Shown here: positions 7,276 to 15,500 of the stretch, one piece after another | Layout: each line of letters opens with the position of its first letter | Numbering within the stretch: position 1 is the stretch's first letter | Assembly (NCBI RefSeq): GCF_900112175.1 | Contig: NZ_FOYT01000001.1 | Coordinates: 1,178,001 to 1,242,000, forward strand | DNA length: 64,000 nucleotides | Reading direction: 5' to 3' | From: Halogeometricum rufum | GTDB lineage: Archaea > Halobacteriota > Halobacteria > Halobacteriales > Haloferacaceae | Position numbers and translations under genes: made by a program | Notes under the pieces: generated by a model | The model's database searches: none | Told to the model about the DNA's origin: nothing | What the model saw: the letters and a program-made list of their open reading frames with translations, nothing else

Positions 7276-9780
7276 CTACTCCTCGAACCGCACCGCGTCC
7301 CGCGTCGCCAGCGCCACGTTCACGGCGGCGACGTTCTCCGGCACGTCGTGGACGCGGACGACGTCCGCACCCCGGTCGGCCGCGAGGGCCGTCGCCGCGA
7401 GCGTCGCCGGGAGGTTGTCGCCCGCCTCGCTGCCGACGTGTTCGAACATCGACTTGTGCGAGTGGCCGAACAGGACGGGACAGCCGAGGGCGTCGAACTC
7501 GCCGAGTCGGTCCAGAAGCTCGAACTCCTCGGGCTTGGACTTGCCGAACCCGATTCCGGGGTCCACGATGACGTTCTCCCGGGGGACGCCAGCCTGTTCC
7601 GCGAGCAGGATTCGCTCGCGGAGTTCGTCTATCACGTCGTCCACCACGTCGTCGTACGTCACGTCCTTGCCGGGGACGACGGGCGCGTCGATGCTGTGCA
7701 TCACGATGACCGGCACGTCGCGTTCGGCGGCGAGAAAGCGCATCTCGGGGTCTTCGAGCCCGGTCACGTCGTTCAGGATGTCCGCGCCCGCGTCGAGTGC
7801 CGCCTCGGCGACGGCCGCCTTGCGCGTGTCCACCGACAGTAACGCGTCCACGTCGGCGAGCGCCTCGATGACGGGGACGGTGCGGCGAATCTCCTCCTCG
7901 ACGGGCACTTCCTCGGCGCCCGGGCGGGTGGATTCGCCGCCGACGTCGACGATGTCGGCGCCGGCGTCTATCATCGCCTCGGCCTGTTCGAGGGCGGCGT
8001 CGGCGTCGAAGAACTCGCCGCCGTCGTGGAAGCTGTCCGGCGTGACGTTGAGGATGCCCATCACCGCCGTCCGGTCGTCCCACGGGTAGTCGTTCGACCG
8101 GTCCGCCGTCGCGTCGGCGTCGGTGTCGGCGGTGCCCACGTCAGCGTCGCCGTCGGCGTCGCAGTCGAGGCCGACGCACGCTCGCACGTCCGCGGCGACG
8201 GCCGCGAGGCCGTCGGATTCGGCGGCGAGTCGCGTCGTCAGGCGGTCGAACGCCGCGAGCGTCCCCGACAGCACCACGTCCGCGAGTTCGCCGTTGCCCG
8301 CGTCGCCGGCGGTGGCGCAGTCGCCGCCGGCGGTCAGCATCGCCTCCGTGACGGTCCGGGCGTCGCGTCGCTGCAGCGACAGGCGGACGACGCGGTGGAC
8401 GCTCTCCTCGCGCGCCTCGGCGGCGTCCCTGTCGGCGACGTGCGCCCGTTCGAGCAGGTCGGTCGCGTCGGTTCGGTCGCGCACGTCCACCGGCGTCACC
8501 GTCCGCGTCCACGTCTGACGCGCCTCGGCGACGAGGAACAGCGAGCCGAGTGCGAGGACGCAGTCGCCCTCGTCGGCGCGTTCGCTCGCCGTCGCGACGG
8601 CCGAGGCCACGTCGTCGCCGACGGTCACGTCGTCCGCGCCGGCGTTCTCGAACACGCGCGCCAGCGTCTCGGGGTCCTCCGAGCGCGGGTTGTCCGGGCG
8701 GCAGGCGACCACCGAGTCGGGGTCCGGGAGGGCGTCGACCATCGCGCGGTGGTCCTTGTCGTGCATCGCGCCGAAGACGAGGTGCAACGCTCCGAAGTCG
8801 AAGTCGTCGAGGACCGTCGCGAGAGACTCGCAGGCGCTGGGGTTGTGCGCGCCGTCGAGGACGACGAACGGGTCCGTCTCCATCACCTCGAACCGGCCGG
8901 GCCAGTGGGCGGTCCGCAGGCCGCGTTCGAGCGTCGTCGCGTCCAGCGCCACCCCGAGTTCGTCGGCGACCTGTCGCGCGAGGACGCACGCGATACCGGC
9001 GTTCACGGCCTGATAGTCGCCCACAAGCGGGATTCGCCCCTCGACGCGCCAGTCGTCGGCGACGACCGAGACGGCCGACTCCTGGTGGGTGACGCGTTCG
9101 CCCGCGCGGACGGTCACGTCGGCGTCGTCGGTTCCGACGGTGACGACGCTCCCGGCGTGGTCGCGGATGGTCGCGAGGGCGTCGCCCGTCGCGCCCGTCA
9201 CGAGCGGTTGGTTCGCGGGCGCGACGGCGGCCTTCTTCTCGGCTATCTCCGCGACGGTGTCGCCGAGGACGGCCGTGTGTTCGAGCGAGACGTTCGTCAC
9301 CGCGGCGGCGACGGGGTCGACGACGCTCGTCGCGTCCAGTTTCCCCCCCATACCGACTTCGAGGACGGCCACGTCGGTCTCGGCCTCGGCGAAGTACCAG
9401 ATGGCCATCGCCGTCACCACCTCGAAGAACGTGAGCGGGTCACCCTCGGCGGCGCGTTCGACCAGCCACGGCTTCGCCCGTTCGACGAACTCGCGGACGG
9501 CCGACTCGGGTATCTTTCGCCCGTCCACGCGGGCGCGTTCGCGGACCGTCTCGAAGTGCGGCGACGTGTAGAGTCCGACCGTCAGCCCCGCTTCCCGGAG
9601 GACCGCCTCGGTCATCCGCGCCGTACTGCCCTTCCCGTTCGACCCCGCCACCTGCACGAACGTCACGTCCTCGTGGGGGTCGTCGAACTCGGCGAGGAGC
9701 GACCGAACGGACTCGGTGCCCGGCTTGACCTGGAACCGGCGGAGGTCGAGGAGGAACCGCACGGCCTCGTGATACTGCAT
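7276..9780 (-). CDS. folCP: Bifunctional folylpolyglutamate synthase / dihydropteroate synthase
   Basis: An 834-residue fusion for folate synthesis. Residues about 1-430 are a Mur-ligase-like FolC domain with the P-loop 'GSNGKGSTARM', 'VLEVGMGGKLDAT' and 'VLDGAHNPSAC'. Residues about 565-834 are a TIM-barrel dihydropteroate synthase with 'MGILNVTPDSFHDGG', 'VDVGGESTRPGAEEV', 'SVDTRK', 'INDV'-type 'LNDVTG' and 'VDPGIGFGK'. The linker of roughly 130 residues between them matches nothing I recognise beyond haloarchaeal FolCP proteins. Such a fusion is known from Haloferax volcanii, where it supports folate synthesis. Start ATG gives 'MQYHEAVRFLLDL', the usual FolC N-terminus. Confidence 0.95.
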   Translation of the reverse strand: MQYHEAVRFLLDLRRFQVKPGTESVRSLLAEFDDPHEDVTFVQVAGSNGKGSTARMTEAVLREAGLTVGLYTSPHFETVRERARVDGRKIPESAVREFVERAKPWLVERAAEGDPLTFFEVVTAMAIWYFAEAETDVAVLEVGMGGKLDATSVVDPVAAAVTNVSLEHTAVLGDTVAEIAEKKAAVAPANQPLVTGATGDALATIRDHAGSVVTVGTDDADVTVRAGERVTHQESAVSVVADDWRVEGRIPLVGDYQAVNAGIACVLARQVADELGVALDATTLERGLRTAHWPGRFEVMETDPFVVLDGAHNPSACESLATVLDDFDFGALHLVFGAMHDKDHRAMVDALPDPDSVVACRPDNPRSEDPETLARVFENAGADDVTVGDDVASAVATASERADEGDCVLALGSLFLVAEARQTWTRTVTPVDVRDRTDATDLLERAHVADRDAAEAREESVHRVVRLSLQRRDARTVTEAMLTAGGDCATAGDAGNGELADVVLSGTLAAFDRLTTRLAAESDGLAAVAADVRACVGLDCDADGDADVGTADTDADATADRSNDYPWDDRTAVMGILNVTPDSFHDGGEFFDADAALEQAEAMIDAGADIVDVGGESTRPGAEEVPVEEEIRRTVPVIEALADVDALLSVDTRKAAVAEAALDAGADILNDVTGLEDPEMRFLAAERDVPVIVMHSIDAPVVPGKDVTYDDVVDDVIDELRERILLAEQAGVPRENVIVDPGIGFGKSKPEEFELLDRLGEFDALGCPVLFGHSHKSMFEHVGSEAGDNLPATLAATALAADRGADVVRVHDVPENVAAVNVALATRDAVRFEE

Positions 9781-9886
9781 ACCAGATGGTCAGGAGGACT
9801 GCGCTTAGGAGTGTCGGACCGTGGAGCGACGACGGGGGGTACGCCGGGACTGAAGTTGATTACCCCGGGCGTCGAATCGGGGGACG

Positions 9887-10324
9887 ATGTACGATTCGAT
9901 TCTGGTTCCGACCGACGGTAGCGAGGGGACGGAGAAGGCGCTCGAACACGCGATGGAGGTCGCGTCGCTCTCGGGGGCGACGATTCACGTCCTCTCGGTG
10001 GTGGACCGCCGCCTCTACCTCGCGGCGGGCGAAGACCAGAAGGACGAGTTGCAGGAGTCGCTGCACGAGGACGCCGTGACGGCCGTGGACGGCGTCGCCG
10101 AGACGGTCCGCGACGCCGACGTCGACTGCACGACGGCCGTCCGCGACGGCGTCCCCTACCGCTGCATCCTCGACTACGCCGAGGAACACGACGTGGACGT
10201 GGTCGTGATGGGGACGCACGGCCGCACCGGTCGCGACAAACTCGCCAGTCTCGGCAGCGTCACCGAACGGGTGGTGCAGAACACGAGTCGCCCCGTCCTC
10301 GTCGTGAGCATCGGGCGGGACTGA
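9887..10324 (+). CDS. Universal stress protein (UspA family)
   Basis: A 145-residue single-domain USP. The N-terminal strand and helix 'MYDSILVPTDGSEGTEKAL' and the C-terminal ATP-binding motif G-x2-G-x9-G-S/T ('GTHGRTGRDKLASLGSVTE', then 'RPVLVV') are intact, so it probably binds ATP. It is a monocistronic gene, convergent with the FAD oxidoreductase gene. The regulated process cannot be told from sequence. Confidence 0.95.
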   Translation: MYDSILVPTDGSEGTEKALEHAMEVASLSGATIHVLSVVDRRLYLAAGEDQKDELQESLHEDAVTAVDGVAETVRDADVDCTTAVRDGVPYRCILDYAEEHDVDVVVMGTHGRTGRDKLASLGSVTERVVQNTSRPVLVVSIGRD

Positions 10325-10363
10325 GGGCGAGAACGGGACCGGTTGGCCGGTTCGAGAAGGGAC

Positions 10364-11782
10364 TCAGCGCGCCGGGAGGACGTTGAGGTTGCTGTCGAGC
10401 AGGTTCTCCGGGTCGTAGACGGCCTTCAGTTCGGCGAGGCGGTCGTAGTTGTCGCCGTAGGCCATCCGTCCGCGCGCCTCGCCCTCGACGAACCCGGGGA
10501 AGCCGGGGTAGAACGCCGACAGCGTCGCGTCGGCGTCGCGCAGGTCCGACCAGGCGCTCTCGGCCCACGCGAGGTGTGCCTCGTCGTCGGCCGGGTCGCG
10601 CCACCCGGCCTCGACGGAGACGAGGAACGCCGCGTCGCGGTGCGCGTACGCCGTGGCGTCGGCCGCCACGTCGCGCACGGCGCCGCCGAGGTGCCAGAGC
10701 GTGAGCGACGACTCCGGCCCGGGCCGGGCGGTGCCGTGGGCCGCCAGTCGCGCCAGCAGGTCGTCGGACGCCGCCGTCGCGTACAGCGAGTGCCACGAGT
10801 AGCGGTTTCCGGTCGGGAACAGTTCGTTCGCCACCTCGTGGAGCGCGAGGAATGGCATCCGGTCGCTGACGTCCATCGCGGGGTCGCCCATCTCGCGGAG
10901 GGGGCGGAGCGCCGCCTCGCCCGCCTCGGGGTCGCCCGCGTAGACGGCGTAGTACATCACGATGGGGGCGCCGTGGAACTCGGGAGGGACGAACGGGAGC
11001 GGCGGCACCGAGGTGACGACGGCCATCGACGTGACCTCGTCGGGCGCGTCGGCGGCGTACGCGCGGTAGTCGCGGAGCAGGCGTTCGACGGACGCCGCGT
11101 CGGGGGCGGGGTAGGCCACCTGCGCGACGGCCACCTCCGGACCGACGGGGACGCAGTCGAACTCGAAACTCGTGACGACGCCGAAGTTGGCGCCGGCGCC
11201 GCGGAGCCCCCAGAACAGGTCGGCGTTCTCGTCGGTGCTGGCGGTCAGTACCTCGCCGTCGACGGTGACCACCTCGGCCGACCGGAGCGAATCGACGCCG
11301 AGGCCGTGAGCGCGGCGGAGCCACCCGATGGCCCCGCCGAGCGTCGACCCGGCGACGCCGTTGTGCGCGGCGCTTCCGCAGACCACGGCGAGGCCGTGTT
11401 CCTGCGTGACGGCGAGCACGTCGCTCACGCGGCATCCGGCGCCGACGCGGACCGTCCGGCGTTCGGCGTCGAGTTCGACGGCGGTCAGCGACGACAGGTC
11501 GACCACCAGACCGCCGTCGACGAGTGCGCTCCCCGTGACGTGGTGGCCGCCGCCGCGGACGGCGAGTCGCAGGTCGTGGTCGCGGGCGAAGCGTACGGCG
11601 GCCGCGGCGTCCGCCGTCGAGGCGACGCGGACGACGAACGCCGGGTAGCGGTCGACGCGACCGTTCCAGAGCGTTCGGACGTCGTCGTAGGACGCGTCCG
11701 TCGGCGTCACCACGTCGCCGGTGACGGCGGCGCGGAGTTCGGCGACGAGCGACGGGTCGGGGGTGGGTGTGACGGTGCTCAC
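10364..11782 (-). CDS. FAD-linked oxidoreductase (PCMH plus berberine-bridge type)
   Basis: A 472-residue flavoprotein. The N-terminal half is a PCMH FAD-binding domain with 'AVRGGGHHVTGSA', whose His is the likely 8-alpha FAD attachment site, and 'NGVAGSTLGGAIGWL'. The expected second FAD-linking Cys before 'GVAG' is replaced ('CGSAAHNGVAG'), so FAD is probably attached by one bond, as in 6-hydroxynicotine oxidase. The C-terminus has the BBE signature 'YDRLAELKAVYDPENLLD'. The substrate is unknown (sugars, alcohols and alkaloid-like amines occur in the family). I prefer the GTG start at 11782 ('MSTVTPTPDPSLVAEL') over the GTG at 11854, whose extra 24 residues look untranslated. Confidence 0.87.
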   Translation of the reverse strand: MSTVTPTPDPSLVAELRAAVTGDVVTPTDASYDDVRTLWNGRVDRYPAFVVRVASTADAAAAVRFARDHDLRLAVRGGGHHVTGSALVDGGLVVDLSSLTAVELDAERRTVRVGAGCRVSDVLAVTQEHGLAVVCGSAAHNGVAGSTLGGAIGWLRRAHGLGVDSLRSAEVVTVDGEVLTASTDENADLFWGLRGAGANFGVVTSFEFDCVPVGPEVAVAQVAYPAPDAASVERLLRDYRAYAADAPDEVTSMAVVTSVPPLPFVPPEFHGAPIVMYYAVYAGDPEAGEAALRPLREMGDPAMDVSDRMPFLALHEVANELFPTGNRYSWHSLYATAASDDLLARLAAHGTARPGPESSLTLWHLGGAVRDVAADATAYAHRDAAFLVSVEAGWRDPADDEAHLAWAESAWSDLRDADATLSAFYPGFPGFVEGEARGRMAYGDNYDRLAELKAVYDPENLLDSNLNVLPAR

Positions 11783-12138
11783 GGGTGGTCGGACTGGTGA
11801 TTCCCAGTACGTGCCGGGAGGACGCTCGCTCGGGAGATAAAGGTAGATTGACACTCCGTGACCGACGGCGGGACGCCGCCCGCGTCGGACGCCCCCGTCA
11901 GTCGTACCCGAACCGCCGTATCACCGCTCTGCGGTGTCGTCCGCGTCGACCACCGCTCGGCCGCGCCCGAACCGCCGCGTCTTCGCTTCGCTCAGATGCG
12001 ACCGTCCGTCACTAATCGTGACGGAAACACCGCGTCTTCGCTTCGCTCCGACGCGAGCGTCCGTCACTAATCGTGACGGAAGCGCCGAAAGACTCACTCG
12101 CGCTCGTCTTTCGAGCTTCAGACACGCTTTCGCTTCGC
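11783..12138. other. 356-bp gene-free stretch between FAD oxidoreductase and purH
   Basis: No credible gene. It holds an AT-rich promoter-like patch near 11835-11843 (CTTTATC on the minus strand, upstream of the FAD oxidoreductase) and, from 11975 onward, repeats related to the purH 3' end. Confidence 0.7.
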
Positions 12139-12158
12139 TCAATCGTGACGGAAGCACC
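11975..12158 (-). repeat. Repeats that copy the purH 3' end, with palindromes
   Basis: On the minus strand, three related units follow one another. The first spans the end of purH itself (CTTCCGTCACGATTGAGCG, including the stop). The second (12029-12082) and third (11975-12026) repeat CTTCCGTCACGATT or TTTCCGTCACGATT, then run through GAGCGAAGCGAAGACGCGG. The two downstream units each contain a perfect 8-bp inverted repeat TCCGTCAC-TAATC-GTGACGGA (12005-12025 and 12060-12080). They look like tandem duplications that have drifted; the palindromes could also act in 3' end formation. Confidence 0.8.
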
Positions 12159-13716
12159 GCCGTCCGGTGAACGCCATCGCGATGCCGCGTTCGTCGGCGG
12201 CGGCGACGACGTCCTCGTCGTTCACCGACCCGCCGGGCTGAATCACGGCTTCGATACCGGCCTCGGCGGCCACCTCGATGCCGTCCGGGAACGGGAAGAA
12301 CGCGTCGGAGGCCATCACGGCGCCCGCCGGTCCCTTCCCCTCCGCGTGCTCTTCGGCCTTCATCGCGGCGAGTTTGACGGCGTCCACGCGGGACACCTGT
12401 CCCATGCCGACGCCCACCGTCTCGGTGCCCGCGGCGAACAGGATGCCGTTGGACTTCACGTGCTTCAGCACCTTCCACGCGAACAGCATCGTCTCCAGTT
12501 GCTCGTCGGTGGGTTCGGTCTCCGTGACGATTTCGAGGTCGTCCACGGTCGGCGCCCACAGGTCGCGTTCCTGCACGAGGCGGCCGCCGACGAGGGGTTT
12601 CTCGGTCAAGCGGTCGGTTCGCTCGCCGAGTTCGCCCACGTCGAGGACGCGGAGGTTCTGTTTCCCGGTGAGGACGTCGAGGGCGGCGTCGGTGTAGCCC
12701 GGCGCGACGACGACTTCCTTGAACGAGTCGACTATCTGTTCGGCCGTCTCGGCGTCGCACTCGCGGTTGAGCGCGACGATGCCGCCGAACGCGCTCATCG
12801 GGTCCGTCGAGAGCGCTCGCTCGTAGGCCTCCGCGAGGGAGTCGGCGGTGGCACAGCCCGCGGGGTTGGTGTGCTTGATGACCGCCGCGGCGGGTTCGTC
12901 GAACTCCTTGACGAGGTTCAGGGCGCCGTCGGCGTCGTTGTAGTTGTTGTACGACAGCGCCTTCGCTCCCTCGTTCAGTTGGGGCGCGCGGACGACGGAC
13001 GCCTCCTCGCAGGCGTCGTCGGCGTAGACGGCGGCGTCCTGGTGCGGGTTCTCGCCGTACCGCAGTTCGGTCACTCGGTCGTCGGAGACGAGGCGGCGTT
13101 CGGGGAAGTCCCCGCCGTCGTCGCCCTCGACGGTCACCGAGTCGTCCGACACGTCGAGGCGGCCCTCGGCGAACCAGCGGACTGCACGGGGGTAGGCCGT
13201 GAACTCGGCCTCGTGGAGGACGCGGTCTTTCAGCGACGCCTCGTCGTCGCTCTCGTAGACGGGGACCGACTCCTGCGTGACGATGGGGCCGTCGTCCACC
13301 GCCTCGGTGACGACGTGGACGGTACAGCCGGTCATCCGGACGCCGGCGTCGAGCACCTGTTCGTGCGCGTCCGTGCCGGGGAACGAGGGGAGCAGCGACG
13401 GGTGGACGTTGAGCGTGGTGGGCGCCTCGTCGACGAACGTCTCCGTCAGGACGCGCATGTAGCCGTCCAGACAGACCAGGTCGAAGTCGTAACTCGACAG
13501 GCGGTCGAGGATGCGCCGTTCGTGGGACTCCCGGGACTCCTCGGCCTCGCGTTCGACGACTTCCGTCGGGATGCCCCGTTCGGCCGCCGCGTCGAGGACG
13601 GGCGCGCCCTCCTCGTTCGACAGGACGACGGCGAGTTCGGCGCCGCCGGGTGTCCGCTCGTCGATGTGCAGGAGGTTCCGCCCGCGATTGCTCGCCAGAC
13701 CGGCAATCTTGGTCAT
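12139..13716 (-). CDS. purH: Fusion of GAR transformylase (PurN) and AICAR transformylase (PurH C-terminal domain)
   Basis: A 525-residue protein with two folate-linked purine activities. Residues 1-about 190 are PurN-like, with 'MTKIAGLASNRGRNL' and the catalytic 'NVHPSLLPSFPGTDAH'. Residues about 205-525 are the AICAR formyltransferase half of PurH, with the catalytic Lys-His in 'IKHTNPAG' and 'AFGGIVALN'. The IMP cyclohydrolase (MGS-like) domain of bacterial PurH is absent, so ring closure must come from another enzyme, in archaea usually PurO. The start is ATG 13716. The last codons (R-C-F-R-H-D-stop) lie in a sequence duplicated downstream. It is divergent from purB. Confidence 0.94.
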   Translation of the reverse strand: MTKIAGLASNRGRNLLHIDERTPGGAELAVVLSNEEGAPVLDAAAERGIPTEVVEREAEESRESHERRILDRLSSYDFDLVCLDGYMRVLTETFVDEAPTTLNVHPSLLPSFPGTDAHEQVLDAGVRMTGCTVHVVTEAVDDGPIVTQESVPVYESDDEASLKDRVLHEAEFTAYPRAVRWFAEGRLDVSDDSVTVEGDDGGDFPERRLVSDDRVTELRYGENPHQDAAVYADDACEEASVVRAPQLNEGAKALSYNNYNDADGALNLVKEFDEPAAAVIKHTNPAGCATADSLAEAYERALSTDPMSAFGGIVALNRECDAETAEQIVDSFKEVVVAPGYTDAALDVLTGKQNLRVLDVGELGERTDRLTEKPLVGGRLVQERDLWAPTVDDLEIVTETEPTDEQLETMLFAWKVLKHVKSNGILFAAGTETVGVGMGQVSRVDAVKLAAMKAEEHAEGKGPAGAVMASDAFFPFPDGIEVAAEAGIEAVIQPGGSVNDEDVVAAADERGIAMAFTGRRCFRHD

Positions 13717-13737
13717 GTGAGAACAGCCACGGGCCGG

Positions 13738-13748
13738 GAGAAAAACAG
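13738..13748 (-). promoter_or_regulatory. Possible TATA box of purN-purH
   Basis: CTGTTTTTCTC on the minus strand, centred about 27 nt upstream of the ATG at 13716, the same spacing seen at other starts in the window. The 168-bp gap shared with purB also holds GCTTTTGG (13854-13861), about 27 nt before the purB ATG. Confidence 0.45.
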
Positions 13749-13884
13749 TTGCGGTATTCGCGGGGTAGATATGCACGTTCGAGGATACAAACGGCGCATT
13801 ATTCCCGCGAAAACCGACGAGGTATGCACGAGAGTGGGATACGCCATCGATACGCTTTTGGAGCGCCCACGGGCATCCTCGCGC

Positions 13885-15270
13885 ATGGACGACCTCTCCC
13901 GCTCGGACCCGCTCGCCGCCGTGTCGCCGCTGGACGGCCGATACGCCGGTCGAACCGCACCCCTCGTCCCGTACGCCAGCGAGGCCGCGTTGATGCGCGC
14001 CCGCGTCCGGGTCGAAGCCGAGTATCTCGTCGCTCTCGCGGACCTCGACGCGACGCCGCTCACCCTCTCGGACGCCGAACGCGAGACGGTTCGCGACCTG
14101 TACGAGTCGTTCGACGGCGACGACGCCCGCCTCGTCAAGCGCCTCGAAACCGAGGGCGCGGCGGGGTACTCGGCGACGAACCACGACGTGAAGGCCGTCG
14201 AGTACTTCGTCCGGACGGAGACGCCCGAACGCGTCCACCCGTGGATTCACTTCGGACTCACGAGCGAGGACGTGAACAACCTCGCACACCGCCTGCTGGT
14301 CAAGCCGGCCGTCGAGGATGTTCTCGCCCCCGCCGTCGCGGACGTCAGCGACGAACTCGCGTCGCTGGCGCGCGAGTACCGCGCGACGCCGATGCTCGCG
14401 CGCACGCACGGTCAGCCCGCGACGCCGACGACGTTCGGCAAGGAGATGGCCGTCTACGCCGCCCGCCTCGGCCGGCAACTCGGCCGGGTGAAGGAGGCCG
14501 CCGCCGGCCTGTCGGGGAAACTCGCGGGCGCGTCGGGGACGTACGCCGCGCACGTCGCCGCGTACCCCGACGTGGACTGGCGCGCGTTCTCCCGGTCGTT
14601 CGTCGGCGGACTCGGATTGGAACACACCGCGCTGACGACGCAGGTGAACCCCTGCGACGACCTCGCGGCCCTGTTCGACGCGCTCCGCGGCGTCAACAAC
14701 GTCCTCCTCGATTTGGACCGCGACGTGTGGCTGTACGTCTCCCAGCGCTACCTCGGGCAGGAGGCCGCCGCGGGCGAGACGGGGTCGTCGACGATGCCGC
14801 ACAAGGTCAACCCCATCGACTTCGAGAACAGCGAGGGCAACCTCTCGAAGGCGAACGCCGACCTGACGTTCCTCGCGGACTACGTGACGAACTCCCGACT
14901 CCAGCGCGACTTGTCGGACTCGACGGTCAAGCGGAACGTCGGCGCGGCGTTCGCTCACTGTCTCATCGGCTACGGGAAGACGGCGGCGGGCCTCGACAAG
15001 GTGGTTCCCAACGAGCAGGTGATGCGCGAGGAACTGGACGCCCACCCGGAACTCGTCGGCGAGGCGGTGCAGACAATCCTCCGGCGCGAGGGCGACACGG
15101 AGGCCTACGAACGGGTGAAGCAACTCACCCGCGGCCGCGACGTGACGCTCGAAGACTTCCGCGACCTGTTCGACGAACTCGACGTGAGCGAGTCGGTCCG
15201 CGACGAACTGCGGGCGCTCTCGCCCGCGACGTACGTGGGCCTGGGCGACGAACTCGTGGACGACCTGTAG
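13885..15270 (+). CDS. purB: Adenylosuccinate lyase
   Basis: Cleaves SAICAR to AICAR and adenylosuccinate to AMP; its product AICAR is the substrate of the divergent purH fusion. The 461-residue protein has the fumarase/aspartase superfamily blocks: 'TSEDVNN', the catalytic His region 'ARTHGQPATPTT', and the signature flexible loop 'GSSTMPHKVNP' with the catalytic Ser. The start ATG ('MDDLSRSDPLAAVSPLDGRY') gives the normal N-terminus; the open frame upstream is antisense to purH and is not coding. A hairpin with a T tract follows the stop. Confidence 0.97.
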   Translation: MDDLSRSDPLAAVSPLDGRYAGRTAPLVPYASEAALMRARVRVEAEYLVALADLDATPLTLSDAERETVRDLYESFDGDDARLVKRLETEGAAGYSATNHDVKAVEYFVRTETPERVHPWIHFGLTSEDVNNLAHRLLVKPAVEDVLAPAVADVSDELASLAREYRATPMLARTHGQPATPTTFGKEMAVYAARLGRQLGRVKEAAAGLSGKLAGASGTYAAHVAAYPDVDWRAFSRSFVGGLGLEHTALTTQVNPCDDLAALFDALRGVNNVLLDLDRDVWLYVSQRYLGQEAAAGETGSSTMPHKVNPIDFENSEGNLSKANADLTFLADYVTNSRLQRDLSDSTVKRNVGAAFAHCLIGYGKTAAGLDKVVPNEQVMREELDAHPELVGEAVQTILRREGDTEAYERVKQLTRGRDVTLEDFRDLFDELDVSESVRDELRALSPATYVGLGDELVDDL

Positions 15271-15302
15271 ACGCGGCTCCCGACTCGAAATCGGGCTACA
15301 GA

Positions 15303-15320
15303 CGCGGCTCCGCGGCTTTT
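15303..15320 (+). terminator. Hairpin with T tract after purB
   Basis: CGCGG-CT-CCGCG followed by GCTTTT, 33 nt after the purB stop. A second small hairpin (CCCGA...TCGGG, 15279-15295) and a 12-bp direct repeat AGACGCGGCTCC (15269-15280 and 15300-15311) lie just before it. This suits purB termination. Confidence 0.55.
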
Positions 15321-15462
15321 CTCTGCCTCTCCGGGGCGAAAACTGGCACGGGTAGCGGTGAGCGCCGACACGTTCGGGCTGGACAGACTGTGATTGAGCG
15401 CGTGTACGTCGTGGGCTGGCACGACGGGGCGCTCACCGTGTTCAATGCTTTACTCATGATAG

Positions 15463-15469
15463 AATAAAT
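15463..15469 (+). promoter_or_regulatory. TATA box of glucose dehydrogenase gene
   Basis: AATAAAT in an AT-rich patch, 35 nt before the ATG at 15501, predicting a leader of only about 10 nt. Confidence 0.55.
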
Positions 15470-15484
15470 CTTTTGGTGGGGTGG

Positions 15485-15500
15485 GTACTACCGACAGTAC
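15485..15500 (+). promoter_or_regulatory. Inverted repeat abutting the gdh start codon
   Basis: GTACT-ACCGAC-AGTAC lies immediately 5' of the ATG and around the predicted transcription start. This is a good place for an operator, and the adjacent gene encodes a regulator, but the binding protein is not known from sequence. Confidence 0.35.

Noticed and set aside
11975-12158. CRISPR array near purH
   Set aside because: Only two or three units, no uniform spacers, and the unit contains the purH stop codon; no cas gene nearby.
12073-13884. Long plus-strand frame upstream of purB and antisense to purH
   Set aside because: In frame with purB but antisense to purN-purH, not conserved-looking, and the natural purB start is at 13885.
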